This document shows positions 25,122 through 33,539 of a stretch of DNA of 34,592 nucleotides, piece after piece. How positions within the stretch are numbered: position 1 is the first letter of the stretch; every line of letters starts with the position of its first letter. The stretch spans positions 1-34,592 of the forward strand of contig JBGUKN010000058.1 of assembly GCA_045114455.1 (NCBI GenBank), written 5' to 3'. A program made the position numbers and the translations under genes. Below the pieces are notes generated by a model. It ran no database searches and had not been told where the DNA came from. It was given only the letters and a program-made list of their open reading frames with translations. The stretch is from UBA1732 sp045114455 (GTDB taxonomy: Bacteria > Verrucomicrobiota > Lentisphaeria > Victivallales > UBA1829).

Positions 25122-28048
25122 CGGATCAACCGGCTCCGCACATCGGCCTCATCGATCCGCTTCTGCCGGAGCTGATCGCGCTTCAGCGGCGCGACCGCTG
25201 TCTGTTGCCGGAGGCGATGGCGGACCTCGCCCGCCGTCTGAATGTGCCGCTGAACCGTGCTTACAGCGTGGCGAGCTTCTACCAGGCGTTCCGGTTCACG
25301 CCGTGCGGCAAGCATCAGATCAAGGTCTGTGTCGGAGCCGCCTGCTATGTGAAGGGCGCGGAGCATGTATACGAGGCGTTCCGCAAGCATTTGAACATCC
25401 CGGACGGCGGCGACACCTCGCCGGACGGCCTGTTCACGGTCAGCAAGGTCGCCTGCCTCGGCTGCTGCATGCTCGCCGTGGCGGTGCAGATCGACAGGCA
25501 TATTTTCGGGCACGTCGTGCCCGGTACGGTCGGGACTGTTGTGAAGGATTTCCTGCGGATGGTCCGCGAGGAGGAGGCGTCCGGCGCAAACGCGGCGGCG
25601 GAAACCGCGACGGGGAAACTTCAGCCGGAAATCCGCATCTGCCGGTGTTCGTCCTGCCGCGCGGCCGGAAGCGGACGCGTTTTCGATCTGTTCGAGGAGG
25701 AACGCCGCAGCGGCAATTTCGATTACAAGGTGAAGGAAGTGGGGTGCCACGGCATGTCCTACCGCGCTCCGCTGGTCACGGTCGTGCTGGAGAATGCCGT
25801 TTACCATTACGACAACGTGCAGGAATACGACGTGCGGCAGATCGTGGCGCAGCATTTTTCCACGCGCGAACTCGGCTGGAAGGGCAGGGCGTTCCTGGAC
25901 GCCTTCTACAGCCGCCGTCCGCAGGGTTGCATGAAGCTGGCGGAACTGCCGCCGGAACTCGACAAACTGCGGCTCGTGACCCGGAACAGCGGCATGGACG
26001 ACCCGGAATCGCTCGACGATTACAAAGCGCACGGCGGATTCGCCGCGCTGGAACGCGCGTTCGACATGACGCCGGCTCAGATCGTGGAGGAACTGAAAGC
26101 CTCCAAGCTGCGCGGACGCGGCGGCGGCGGATTCCCGACCGGGGAGAAATGGCGCATGGCGCTGGAAGCTCCGGGTGCGGACAAGGTCGTGATCTGCAAC
26201 GCCGACGAGGGCGACCCCGGGGCGTTCATGGACCGCATGCTGATGGAGTCGTACCCGTACCGCGTGCTGGAAGGCATCCTGATCGCCGCTCGAACCATCG
26301 GGGCGAAGCTCGCCATCATCTATATCCGCGAGGAATACACGCAGGCTGTGTCCGTGCTGGAACGCGTGATCGCGAAACTCCGCGCGTCCGGCGTTTTTGA
26401 ACGGTTTGCCCCCGGCTTCGACCTTGTGCTCTTCCGCGGCGCGGGCGCGTTCGTCTGCGGAGAGGAAACAGCCCTGCTGGAGTCCATCGAAGGGCGGCGA
26501 GGCATCCCGCGCAAACGTCCTCCGTTCCCCGTGAACGGCGGCCTCCGCGGCCTGCCCACGCTGATGAACAACGTGGAGACGTTCGCATGCGTCCCGATCA
26601 TCCTCGCGGACGGCGGCGCGGCGTTCAACGCGGTCGGCACGGACGAGTCACACGGCACGAAAGCGTTTGCCCTCGCGGGAAAAGTCCGGCAGGGCGGCCT
26701 GATCGAAGTGCCCATCGGCATCACCATCGACGAGATCGTCGAACGCTACGGCGGGGGCGCCGAGAAGAACCATGAGATCAAAGCCGTTATGATCGGGGGG
26801 CCGTCCGGCGGCTGCATCCCGAAACGCCATTTCGACGTCCGCGTCGACTACCGCACGCTCCAGAAGAACGGCGCCATGATGGGGTCCGGCGGCCTCATCG
26901 TCATCGACGAATCCGACTGCATGGTCGATATCTCCCTGTATTTCCTGCGGTTCCTCCGCAATGAATCATGCGGCAAGTGCGTGATGTGCCGCGAGGGCGT
27001 CGCACATCTCTGCGACCTCGTGGAATCCCTCACGCGCAAGGGGCCGAAGCCGCCCGGACTGCTCAACCGCATCGAAGACCTGGCCCGCCAGATCCAGAAG
27101 GGGTCGCTCTGCGCCCTCGGACGCACCGCGCCGAACATGGTGTTGAGCGCGCTTCACGAATTCCGCGGCGAATTCGAGGCACACCTCGACAACGAATGTC
27201 CCGCCGGAAAATGCGTGGAGCTGACCGAGTTCAAAATCACCGACGACTGCATCGGCTGCACCAAGTGCATTCAGGCGTGCGCCGCAGGGGCCATCGAGTG
27301 CGATCCGCTGGAAAGCGCCCGCATCCTCTCCGAACAGTGCGTCCGCTGCGGCGTCTGCCGGAGCGTCTGCCCCGAACATGCCGTCGTGAATCCCTGCCGC
27401 GAACGCCCCGAACAGGAGCTGCCGTTCCCCGAGGAAGTCCACGCCGTCCCGCTTGAAGGGGATGTGATCCTGATCGACGGCGCGGAGCATCCGTTCGTGC
27501 CCGGCCGCACGATGCTGGATTACATGAATCTTCCCACGCTGTGTTATCTGGAGCAGGGCGGGACTGGCGCGCACTGCATGGTCTGCGCCGTGTGGGACGC
27601 CGTGCTCGGGAGATTCGTGCCCGGCTGCGAACAGCTCGTTCAGCGCGGACATGTCTACGAGACGAATTCCGACAGGGTCCGTGCGTTCCGCCGCGAGGCA
27701 TTGTCCCTGATGCTGGTCCGCCACGATTTCCGCTGCGGCTCCTGCGCAGCAAAAGGCAAATGCAGGTTCTTTTCTCTCGTCCGCGAATACGGCGCGAAGA
27801 AGCCGAAAAACGAACTGGATTTCCCTGCTCCGGTCGAAACGCCGCATATCGTCTACGATGCCGGAAAGTGCATCCTCTGCCAGCGGTGCGTCGGCGTGTC
27901 CGGCGAAAGGCTCGCCGTTCACAACCGCGCCGACCGCGCCGTGATCTCGCCCGGTCCCGACGGCTGGGAAACGCTGGATGCGGACACCGCCGCGTCTGTC
28001 TGCGCCGTCTGCCCGACCGGGGCGCTGGCCCGGAAAGATAGGAGCTGA
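25118..28048 (+). CDS. Single-chain NuoE-NuoF-ferredoxin-NuoG NADH dehydrogenase module
   Basis: The 976-residue product joins a whole diaphorase. Residues 1-150 are NuoE-like, with C71, C76, C113, C117 for [2Fe-2S]. About 170-250 is a second thioredoxin-like domain. About 290-690 is NuoF: RGRGGGGFPTG (332-342) and CNADEGDPGAF (360-370) for FMN, GAFVCGEETAL (443-453) for NADH, and C618, C621, C624, C665 for [4Fe-4S]. About 700-760 is a ferredoxin (C711, C714, C717, C721; C741, C744, C747, C751). About 780-976 is a NuoG N-terminal part: C809-x10-C820-x2-C823-x13-C837; H869-x3-C873-x2-C876-x5-C882; C918, C921, C924 with C962/C965. The second thioredoxin domain has C175, C180, C210 but Ser214 in place of the fourth Cys. 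It is cytoplasmic and should oxidise NAD(P)H for the membrane partner. Confidence 0.93.
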   Translation: MTDQPAPHIGLIDPLLPELIALQRRDRCLLPEAMADLARRLNVPLNRAYSVASFYQAFRFTPCGKHQIKVCVGAACYVKGAEHVYEAFRKHLNIPDGGDTSPDGLFTVSKVACLGCCMLAVAVQIDRHIFGHVVPGTVGTVVKDFLRMVREEEASGANAAAETATGKLQPEIRICRCSSCRAAGSGRVFDLFEEERRSGNFDYKVKEVGCHGMSYRAPLVTVVLENAVYHYDNVQEYDVRQIVAQHFSTRELGWKGRAFLDAFYSRRPQGCMKLAELPPELDKLRLVTRNSGMDDPESLDDYKAHGGFAALERAFDMTPAQIVEELKASKLRGRGGGGFPTGEKWRMALEAPGADKVVICNADEGDPGAFMDRMLMESYPYRVLEGILIAARTIGAKLAIIYIREEYTQAVSVLERVIAKLRASGVFERFAPGFDLVLFRGAGAFVCGEETALLESIEGRRGIPRKRPPFPVNGGLRGLPTLMNNVETFACVPIILADGGAAFNAVGTDESHGTKAFALAGKVRQGGLIEVPIGITIDEIVERYGGGAEKNHEIKAVMIGGPSGGCIPKRHFDVRVDYRTLQKNGAMMGSGGLIVIDESDCMVDISLYFLRFLRNESCGKCVMCREGVAHLCDLVESLTRKGPKPPGLLNRIEDLARQIQKGSLCALGRTAPNMVLSALHEFRGEFEAHLDNECPAGKCVELTEFKITDDCIGCTKCIQACAAGAIECDPLESARILSEQCVRCGVCRSVCPEHAVVNPCRERPEQELPFPEEVHAVPLEGDVILIDGAEHPFVPGRTMLDYMNLPTLCYLEQGGTGAHCMVCAVWDAVLGRFVPGCEQLVQRGHVYETNSDRVRAFRREALSLMLVRHDFRCGSCAAKGKCRFFSLVREYGAKKPKNELDFPAPVETPHIVYDAGKCILCQRCVGVSGERLAVHNRADRAVISPGPDGWETLDADTAASVCAVCPTGALARKDRS

Positions 28049-28054
28049 CCCGCC

Positions 28055-29122
28055 ATGAAGTTTCTCCGTGTCACAGCTCTGATCGTCCTGTTCCTGCTGG
28101 GGGCCGCGTGTCTGGCGTGGTATTTCCTTGCGGGCGATGACTCGGATGATACAGAGGAAAAAGAGGCTTGCGGGGTGCTTCTGATGGACACATCCCCGCT
28201 CGGCGAACTTTCGGTGCTGTCCGACGGTACGCTTGCCGCCGGAAACGCCCGCGGCGAGGTGAAGTTCTTCCGTCCGGACAAGCCCGAGCGGACGGTTTCC
28301 GTGTCGAAGGTTTCGATCTCCGCGCCAGTCGCGGAGTTCGACGGCGTCTGCTACGTCGGCGACGAAGCCGGCACGTTCGCGGCGTTCACGCCCGATCGCG
28401 GCGTGCTTTGGACGTTCCGTGCGGGCAACCAGATCACGGGCGGCGCGGTGCGGGATTCCGACGGCCTTGTCTGGTTCGGTTCGCACGACCATTCGCTGTA
28501 TGCGCTGGATGCCGATGGAAAACTTGTTCACGAAGTCGGATGCGACGGGCAGATCAACGGGTCCCCGGTGTTCGACGGCATCTTTGTGTATCTGGGCAGC
28601 TGCGACGGCAAGCTCCGCAAGGTCGATATCCACACGGGCGAGGTGACGAACGAGCTGAATTTCGAATCCTACATTCCCGAGACCCCGGTCCTCTCCGGCG
28701 ACACGCTGTACATCCTGACCCACGGCGGGGAGCTCGCGGCCGTCAGAGCCGACGACTTCGGGATCCTCTATCGTATCAAAACAGAAAACACTTTTTTTAC
28801 GTCGCCGTTCGTGACGGAATCCTTCCTCTTCCTGACGGATTCCAATGGAAAGGTCCACATTCACAAGCGCGCGGACGGCGCATATCTGGCCGATCTGCCG
28901 TCAAGCGACCCCCTGAATCCCATCTGCACCGGTTCGGACCAAGGCGTCTACACGATTTCCCGCCGGGGAGCCCTGAGTTTCTTCGAGGCCGGGAGCTGGA
29001 AGGAGCACGCTGTCGCGGAGTTTCCGTCCGACTTCAGGTCGGGCGTGACCGCGGCCGGGGATATTCTCGCCGTTCCCGACGAATACGGCAACGTCTTCTA
29101 TGCCGAAAGAAAAGGACGATAA
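28055..29122 (+). CDS. Membrane-anchored PQQ-like beta-propeller (last of operon)
   Basis: The 355-residue product has a single N-terminal hydrophobic segment (about 7-27, VTALIVLFLLGAACLAWYFL), then an acidic linker (29-36) and a propeller domain with short blades (GNARGEVKFFRPD, GDEAGTFAAFTPDRGVLWTF, SHDHSLYALDADGKLVHE, SCDGKLRKVDIHTGE). It starts 6 bases after the diaphorase stop, with AGGAG about 10 bases ahead of the ATG, and 3 bases separate it from the ABC transporter ATPase gene. It is the third anchored propeller in the operon. Location outside the membrane is inferred from the anchor. No cofactor site is evident. Confidence 0.83.
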   Translation: MKFLRVTALIVLFLLGAACLAWYFLAGDDSDDTEEKEACGVLLMDTSPLGELSVLSDGTLAAGNARGEVKFFRPDKPERTVSVSKVSISAPVAEFDGVCYVGDEAGTFAAFTPDRGVLWTFRAGNQITGGAVRDSDGLVWFGSHDHSLYALDADGKLVHEVGCDGQINGSPVFDGIFVYLGSCDGKLRKVDIHTGEVTNELNFESYIPETPVLSGDTLYILTHGGELAAVRADDFGILYRIKTENTFFTSPFVTESFLFLTDSNGKVHIHKRADGAYLADLPSSDPLNPICTGSDQGVYTISRRGALSFFEAGSWKEHAVAEFPSDFRSGVTAAGDILAVPDEYGNVFYAERKGR

Positions 29123-29125
29123 GCC

Positions 29126-29764
29126 ATGAACCTGACCGTTACCGATTTGACCAAGACTTTCACGCGGGCGGAAGAGCGCATCGAACTGTTCCACGAGTTC
29201 AATCTGAATCTGAATGCGGGCGAGGCGTTGACCGTGCTCGGTCCGTCCGGCAGCGGCAAAACCACGCTCCTTCGGATGATCGCCGGACTGGAACGCCCCG
29301 ATGGGGGAACGGTTCTCTTCGACGATCGGGATATCTTTGAAATGCCCCCGGAAGAACGCCGGGCGTTCCGCCTGCGTCATATCGGATTCGCCGACCAGTA
29401 CGCCCGGATGCTGCCGCAGCTGACCGCGCTGGAGAATGTGCAGATCCCAGCGGCGGGCGAGGGGAAGGACTGTTCCGCCCGCGCAAAACGGCTTCTTGAG
29501 GAATTCGGCCTCGGCAAACGGACGGATCATTTCCCGTCCGAGCTGTCCGGCGGCGAACTTCAGCGGGTCGCTCTGGCGCGCGCGCTGATCCTCGAACCGG
29601 AATTCCTGCTGCTGGACGAACCGACGTCCGCGCTCGACGCCGCCCGGAGCGACTCCATGCTCGAACTTCTGCAACAGGTCAACCGGACGCACGGGACCGC
29701 GATCCTGATGGTCACTCACAACACACGCGTCTTGGACTTCTTCCCCCGGTCGGTGAGCTTATGA
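29126..29764 (+). CDS. ABC transporter ATP-binding protein (LolD/MacB type)
   Basis: The 212-residue product is a complete ABC ATPase: Walker A GPSGSGKTT (39-47), Q-loop Gln91, signature LSGGE (140-144), Walker B LLLDEP (161-166) and switch His198. The size and the GELQRVALARAL segment fit the LolD/MacB/FtsE branch, which works with FtsX-type permeases as a mechanical pump on lipids, lipoproteins or peptides rather than as a sugar importer. The permease is encoded next with an ATGA overlap. AAGGA precedes the ATG. Co-transcription with isoprenoid and electron-transfer genes suggests it handles a product or a lipoprotein of the same system. Confidence 0.9.
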   Translation: MNLTVTDLTKTFTRAEERIELFHEFNLNLNAGEALTVLGPSGSGKTTLLRMIAGLERPDGGTVLFDDRDIFEMPPEERRAFRLRHIGFADQYARMLPQLTALENVQIPAAGEGKDCSARAKRLLEEFGLGKRTDHFPSELSGGELQRVALARALILEPEFLLLDEPTSALDAARSDSMLELLQQVNRTHGTAILMVTHNTRVLDFFPRSVSL

Positions 29765-32595
29765 CCTCTCTTGCCCGTCTTTTTCTGCGCGATCTGCGGT
29801 ACCACTGGAAGGGCTTTGCGTCCCTGACGGCCGCCGCATGCCTGATCTGCGCGGTCCTGACGGGCGCATTTCTGATCGGCGACAGCGTGCGCGGCACGCT
29901 GATGGACCATGTGGCGGACAATGCCACGGTCGCACGGTATCGCCAGAGATTCCCGATCCCGGTGTCCAGCCCGATCCGAAACGGGCAGGGCGTGCTTCAT
30001 GTGAATGGGTTCACGAAGGACGGGATTCCGGTCGACGTGTACGCACTGCCCGACGGCGGCGTTGCCGGGCGCGATGCACGGGGCAGTTCCGCGCTGGCGA
30101 AGAAACTGAACTTGCAGAACGGCGAAATGATCTCCGTCCGCATGCAGGAGCTTTCCGAAATCCCGGCGGAAAGCGCCATGGGAAAGCCGCCGGAACTCCG
30201 TCAGGCGCCGTTTGTCTGGCGCGGCGAATGGTCCGACCCGCGCGCCGAAGTGCAGTTCGACGATCCGCAGCTGCCGCCGTACAATCTCTTCGTGAGCCGC
30301 GAAGCGCTCACGCAGGCGCTCGACCTGCCGGAAAACGCCGTCAACGAAGTATGGTCGCAGGATCAAATCCGGCTCTCCGACGATGTCCTGTGGGAGCTCT
30401 CCGGGCTCTCTCTCGACGAATGGAACGGGCGTCCCGTGCTGAAAAGCAGGTCTTATTTCCTGCCGAAAGCCGTCTCGGACGCCCTGCCGCGGGAAGCCGC
30501 GCAAATCCTGACACTGTTCGTGGAGACGCTGACGGACGGTACGACGGATCTGTCCTATTTCTTCGCGAGCGCCATCAAAAACGGTCCGGTCCCCGTCGAA
30601 CGCGGCCGGATCCTGGTTTCGTCCGGTCTGGAGGAACGTTTCAATGGACCCGCCGAACTGACTTTTTTTACCTCGGGTTCTTTCAGAAAAATACTCCGCA
30701 AAACGGAAACGATGGAACACGCCGGAACGGTCGACGACTCCCTTGTCACGGACACGCTTTCGCCGGAGATCCCCGGCCTGACGGACTCCGCGGATTGTTC
30801 CGGCTGGGAGGCCGCGATCCCGATCGACTTCGACCGGATCAAAGACGAGGACGAAACCTACTGGAACGAGTACCGGAGCAAGCCGAAAGCGTATCTGAAC
30901 TTCGAACAGGCGCAGGAAATGTTCGCGCCCGGACTCTGCACCGCTGCGCTCTACCCGGCTGAGTGGTCGGCGGAGCGAGTCCTGCAGGAGACCATGAAAA
31001 CGCTCCGAACCATGCCGGAATACAACCGCGTGGAAGACCTCCTGAACAGGACATCGGACAAGGTGAATCGCGGCGTGCCGTTCGCGCCGCTTTTCCTGGG
31101 GTTGAGCTTCTTTCTCATCGTTTCCGGGCTGCTTGTGCTGGCGATGCTGCTGAAACTTCACATCCAGGACCGCGAAGCCGAACTCGCCCTGCTGACCGAC
31201 TATATGCCGCTGAAACGCGTCCGGCGGTTCCTGCTGGCGGAACTCTCCGCCGTCCTGCTCCCGGGGATGCTCGCCGGTCTCGCCGTCGGCACGTTCCTGT
31301 GCCGGTTCCAGATATTCCTGCTGGAACACTCATGGAACGGCATCGTACTGATGGAACGCATCCGGTTCCACGGGAGGCCGGCGTCGTACCTGATTTCTTT
31401 CGCTGTGTCGGCAGTCTGCGTATGGGCGGTCGTGATGCTCTCGGTCCGGTCCGGCCATAACAGAGCAAAACTCGTCCTGCCGCATTCCTCGTGCGTACGG
31501 TCGGTCATGGGAATCGGATTCCTCTCTCTGGTGCGGCAATGCCGCCGGTACGCGCCGTGCGCGGTCCTGCTGGTGCTCGGCTATCTCGGTACGCTCGGCG
31601 TCGGCACATTCGGCATCAAGTCGCGCGGCGAGGACGCGTTCGGATATGCGTACGTCGCATCCACGCTTCTGCCCGTCGTTCCCGAATACGACGCGCCGTT
31701 CCCGTCCGGCGCCCTCCCGGTGCGCGTTCATGCCGCCGACCGCGCGGACTGTTCCAACCTGCTGCTTGCGGTGAATCCGACCGTGTACGGCGTCGACACG
31801 GAAGCTTTGACCGGCGACCCGAATTATCTTGCGGAGGGATCCGCGGCGGTCGATGCCGAATCGCTTCGGTGGATTTTGCAGAAAAAACAGCATGATACCG
31901 TGGAATACGCCAACGGCGCGCTCACGCTTGATCGCGTGCTGAGAGCATCGGTCTTCCAGGGCGGCATTCTGACCGGACTGAAGACGTTCGAACGCCTCTT
32001 CCCCGAAACTGAGGGGGCGCAGTTCTTCCTGATCCGAAGCGGGGCCGACGTGCAGGCATGGCGCGAATATCTGGAACCATACGGCCTGGAGCTTGTCAGC
32101 ACGGACGAATTCATGGCGCGCGCCGAACGCTTCCAGAACCGTTATCTGGCGATCTTCCTTCAGCTCGGCGTGCTCGGATTCCTGCTCGGATTCGGCGCGC
32201 TGGTGCTCCTCATGCTGCGGAATTTGCGCGCCCGCCGCGACGAGACCGTCCTGCTGGCGGAAACAGGCTGGTCGCGCAGGATGCTTCTGACGCTGCACCT
32301 GACGGAAAACCTTTGCCTGTTTCTGGGAAGCGCGGGCATTTCCCTGATCCTTCTCCTGCTGCTTGCGGCGTTCACTTCGCTGAACTTATGCGTGCTTCTG
32401 ACCGGATTCCTGTTCCTGACCTCTGCCGGAATACTCCTGATCGCCGCAATCATCGAACTCCATTTCTCCCCTTTCGCAACATGTTTCCTCGGGGTGTTTC
32501 CCACCGGCTGCATCCGGTCGGAAGGCCGGTGTTTCCATCCTGAAAAAACTGTCCGTTCCTACCGGACCGTCGAAAAAAGAGGGCGCGATCCGTAG
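29761..32595 (+). CDS. FtsX/MacB-type ABC transporter permease, two-domain
   Basis: The 944-residue product has one N-terminal helix (about 20-40), a large outer domain to about 435, three helices (about 438-465, 492-518, 537-560), a further helix near 592-612, a second outer domain, and three C-terminal helices (about 796-820, 845-868, 870-900). This eight-helix plan is that of two FtsX permease units in one chain, as in large LolC/MacB relatives. A short Cys-containing tail follows the last helix. It pairs with the ATPase encoded just before, by ATGA overlap. It is the last gene of the operon; a candidate terminator lies at 32602-32640. Its cargo is unknown. Confidence 0.86.
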   Translation: MTSLARLFLRDLRYHWKGFASLTAAACLICAVLTGAFLIGDSVRGTLMDHVADNATVARYRQRFPIPVSSPIRNGQGVLHVNGFTKDGIPVDVYALPDGGVAGRDARGSSALAKKLNLQNGEMISVRMQELSEIPAESAMGKPPELRQAPFVWRGEWSDPRAEVQFDDPQLPPYNLFVSREALTQALDLPENAVNEVWSQDQIRLSDDVLWELSGLSLDEWNGRPVLKSRSYFLPKAVSDALPREAAQILTLFVETLTDGTTDLSYFFASAIKNGPVPVERGRILVSSGLEERFNGPAELTFFTSGSFRKILRKTETMEHAGTVDDSLVTDTLSPEIPGLTDSADCSGWEAAIPIDFDRIKDEDETYWNEYRSKPKAYLNFEQAQEMFAPGLCTAALYPAEWSAERVLQETMKTLRTMPEYNRVEDLLNRTSDKVNRGVPFAPLFLGLSFFLIVSGLLVLAMLLKLHIQDREAELALLTDYMPLKRVRRFLLAELSAVLLPGMLAGLAVGTFLCRFQIFLLEHSWNGIVLMERIRFHGRPASYLISFAVSAVCVWAVVMLSVRSGHNRAKLVLPHSSCVRSVMGIGFLSLVRQCRRYAPCAVLLVLGYLGTLGVGTFGIKSRGEDAFGYAYVASTLLPVVPEYDAPFPSGALPVRVHAADRADCSNLLLAVNPTVYGVDTEALTGDPNYLAEGSAAVDAESLRWILQKKQHDTVEYANGALTLDRVLRASVFQGGILTGLKTFERLFPETEGAQFFLIRSGADVQAWREYLEPYGLELVSTDEFMARAERFQNRYLAIFLQLGVLGFLLGFGALVLLMLRNLRARRDETVLLAETGWSRRMLLTLHLTENLCLFLGSAGISLILLLLLAAFTSLNLCVLLTGFLFLTSAGILLIAAIIELHFSPFATCFLGVFPTGCIRSEGRCFHPEKTVRSYRTVEKRGRDP

Positions 32596-32601
32596 TCCCG
32601 C

Positions 32602-32640
32602 CGGGCGGACTTCTCCCGTCCGTCCGAAACGACTCCTTTT
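32602..32640 (+). terminator. Candidate rho-independent terminator of the large operon
   Basis: A stem of 9 pairs with one G-T wobble, CGGGCGGAC (32602-32610) with GTCCGTCCG (32618-32626), and a 7-base loop starts 6 bases past the permease stop. The T-tract is short (TTTT at 32637-32640) and lies 10 bases downstream, so termination may be weak. Confidence 0.42.
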
Positions 32641-32723
32641 ATCGCAAAGACAGGCGGCTGCGCGGCAGGGCGCGGCCGCGGCATAGTCTCTTTTCCTGCC
32701 GACTCAAACACAAGCGAGTTATT

Positions 32724-33527
32724 ATGTTCAAACGAGAATTTCTCGGTGAAATTTCGGGGACCTTCCTCCTGGTCCTCTTCGGCTGCGGAACCGTCGCGGT
32801 CGATACGCTGTTCGGCGCTCATGTGAGCCTGGCCCTGATCGCCCTGTTCTGGGGCATCGGTGTCACCCTTTCCATCTATCTGACCCGTCACCTGTGCTGC
32901 GCGCACCTGAACCCCGCCGTGACTGTGGCGATGGCGTGCAGCGGCCGCATGACTTGGAAGAAGGTCCCGACCTATCTGATCGCGCAGTTCCTTGGCGCGT
33001 TCGCCGCAGGCTGGATCATCTATCTGCTGTTCTTCACGTCCATTCAGGACTTCGAGACGACCCATGCCATCGTGCGCGGCACCGAAGCGTCCGTCAAGAC
33101 GGGACGCATGTTCGGCGAATATTACCCGACTGCGACCGTGCCGTTCTGGCTGGCGTGCTTCGCGGAAGGATTCGGCACGTTCCTGCTGGTCCTGCTGATC
33201 TTCGCCCTCACGGAAGGCTGCAACGTCGGACGTCCGTCCAGCGACTCCGCGCCGCTCTGGATCGGCCTGACCGTCTCCTCCGTCATCTGCCTGGTCGCGC
33301 CGTTGTCGCAGGCCGGACTCAACCCCGCGCGCGACTTCGGTCCGCGCGTTGTGGCGATGATCATGGGCTGGGGCAAAGCCGCGCTGCCGGACGCCTGCGG
33401 CGGGTTCTTCTGGGTGTATATCCTGGCGCCCGTCGTCGGCGGCATCATCGCCGCGCTACTCTTCACGAAAGTCTACGAACCTCTGATGAATAAAAAGCCC
33501 GGCGACTGCTGCTGCGGCAAACAATAA
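32724..33527 (+). CDS. Aquaglyceroporin (MIP family) with Cys-rich tail
   Basis: The 267-residue product has the six-helix, two-half-helix plan of MIP channels, with NPA boxes at 63-65 (HLNPAVT) and 200-202 (GLNPARDFGPR). Asp204 after NPAR is typical of glycerol-type facilitators (GlpF), not of water-only channels. It should pass glycerol or similar small neutral solutes through the cytoplasmic membrane. The tail ends DCCCGKQ, with three adjacent Cys (262-264), which is unusual for GlpF and might bind a metal or metalloid. No glycerol kinase gene is seen. The next gene, a G3E GTPase, begins 12 bases later, so the two are probably co-transcribed. The ribosome site before 32724 is weak. Confidence 0.9.
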   Translation: MFKREFLGEISGTFLLVLFGCGTVAVDTLFGAHVSLALIALFWGIGVTLSIYLTRHLCCAHLNPAVTVAMACSGRMTWKKVPTYLIAQFLGAFAAGWIIYLLFFTSIQDFETTHAIVRGTEASVKTGRMFGEYYPTATVPFWLACFAEGFGTFLLVLLIFALTEGCNVGRPSSDSAPLWIGLTVSSVICLVAPLSQAGLNPARDFGPRVVAMIMGWGKAALPDACGGFFWVYILAPVVGGIIAALLFTKVYEPLMNKKPGDCCCGKQ

Positions 33528-33539
33528 GGAACACATACC

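Noticed and set aside
25118..28048. Reading the redox genes as part of respiratory complex I, Rnf or Nqr
   Set aside because: None of NuoA-D/H-N, RnfA-E/G or the Nqr membrane subunits is present; the only membrane electron carrier is the NapH-like protein.
12088..29122. Calling the propellers PQQ-dependent dehydrogenases
   Set aside because: The fold is shared with BamB-like scaffolds; no catalytic ligand set or PQQ synthesis gene is visible.
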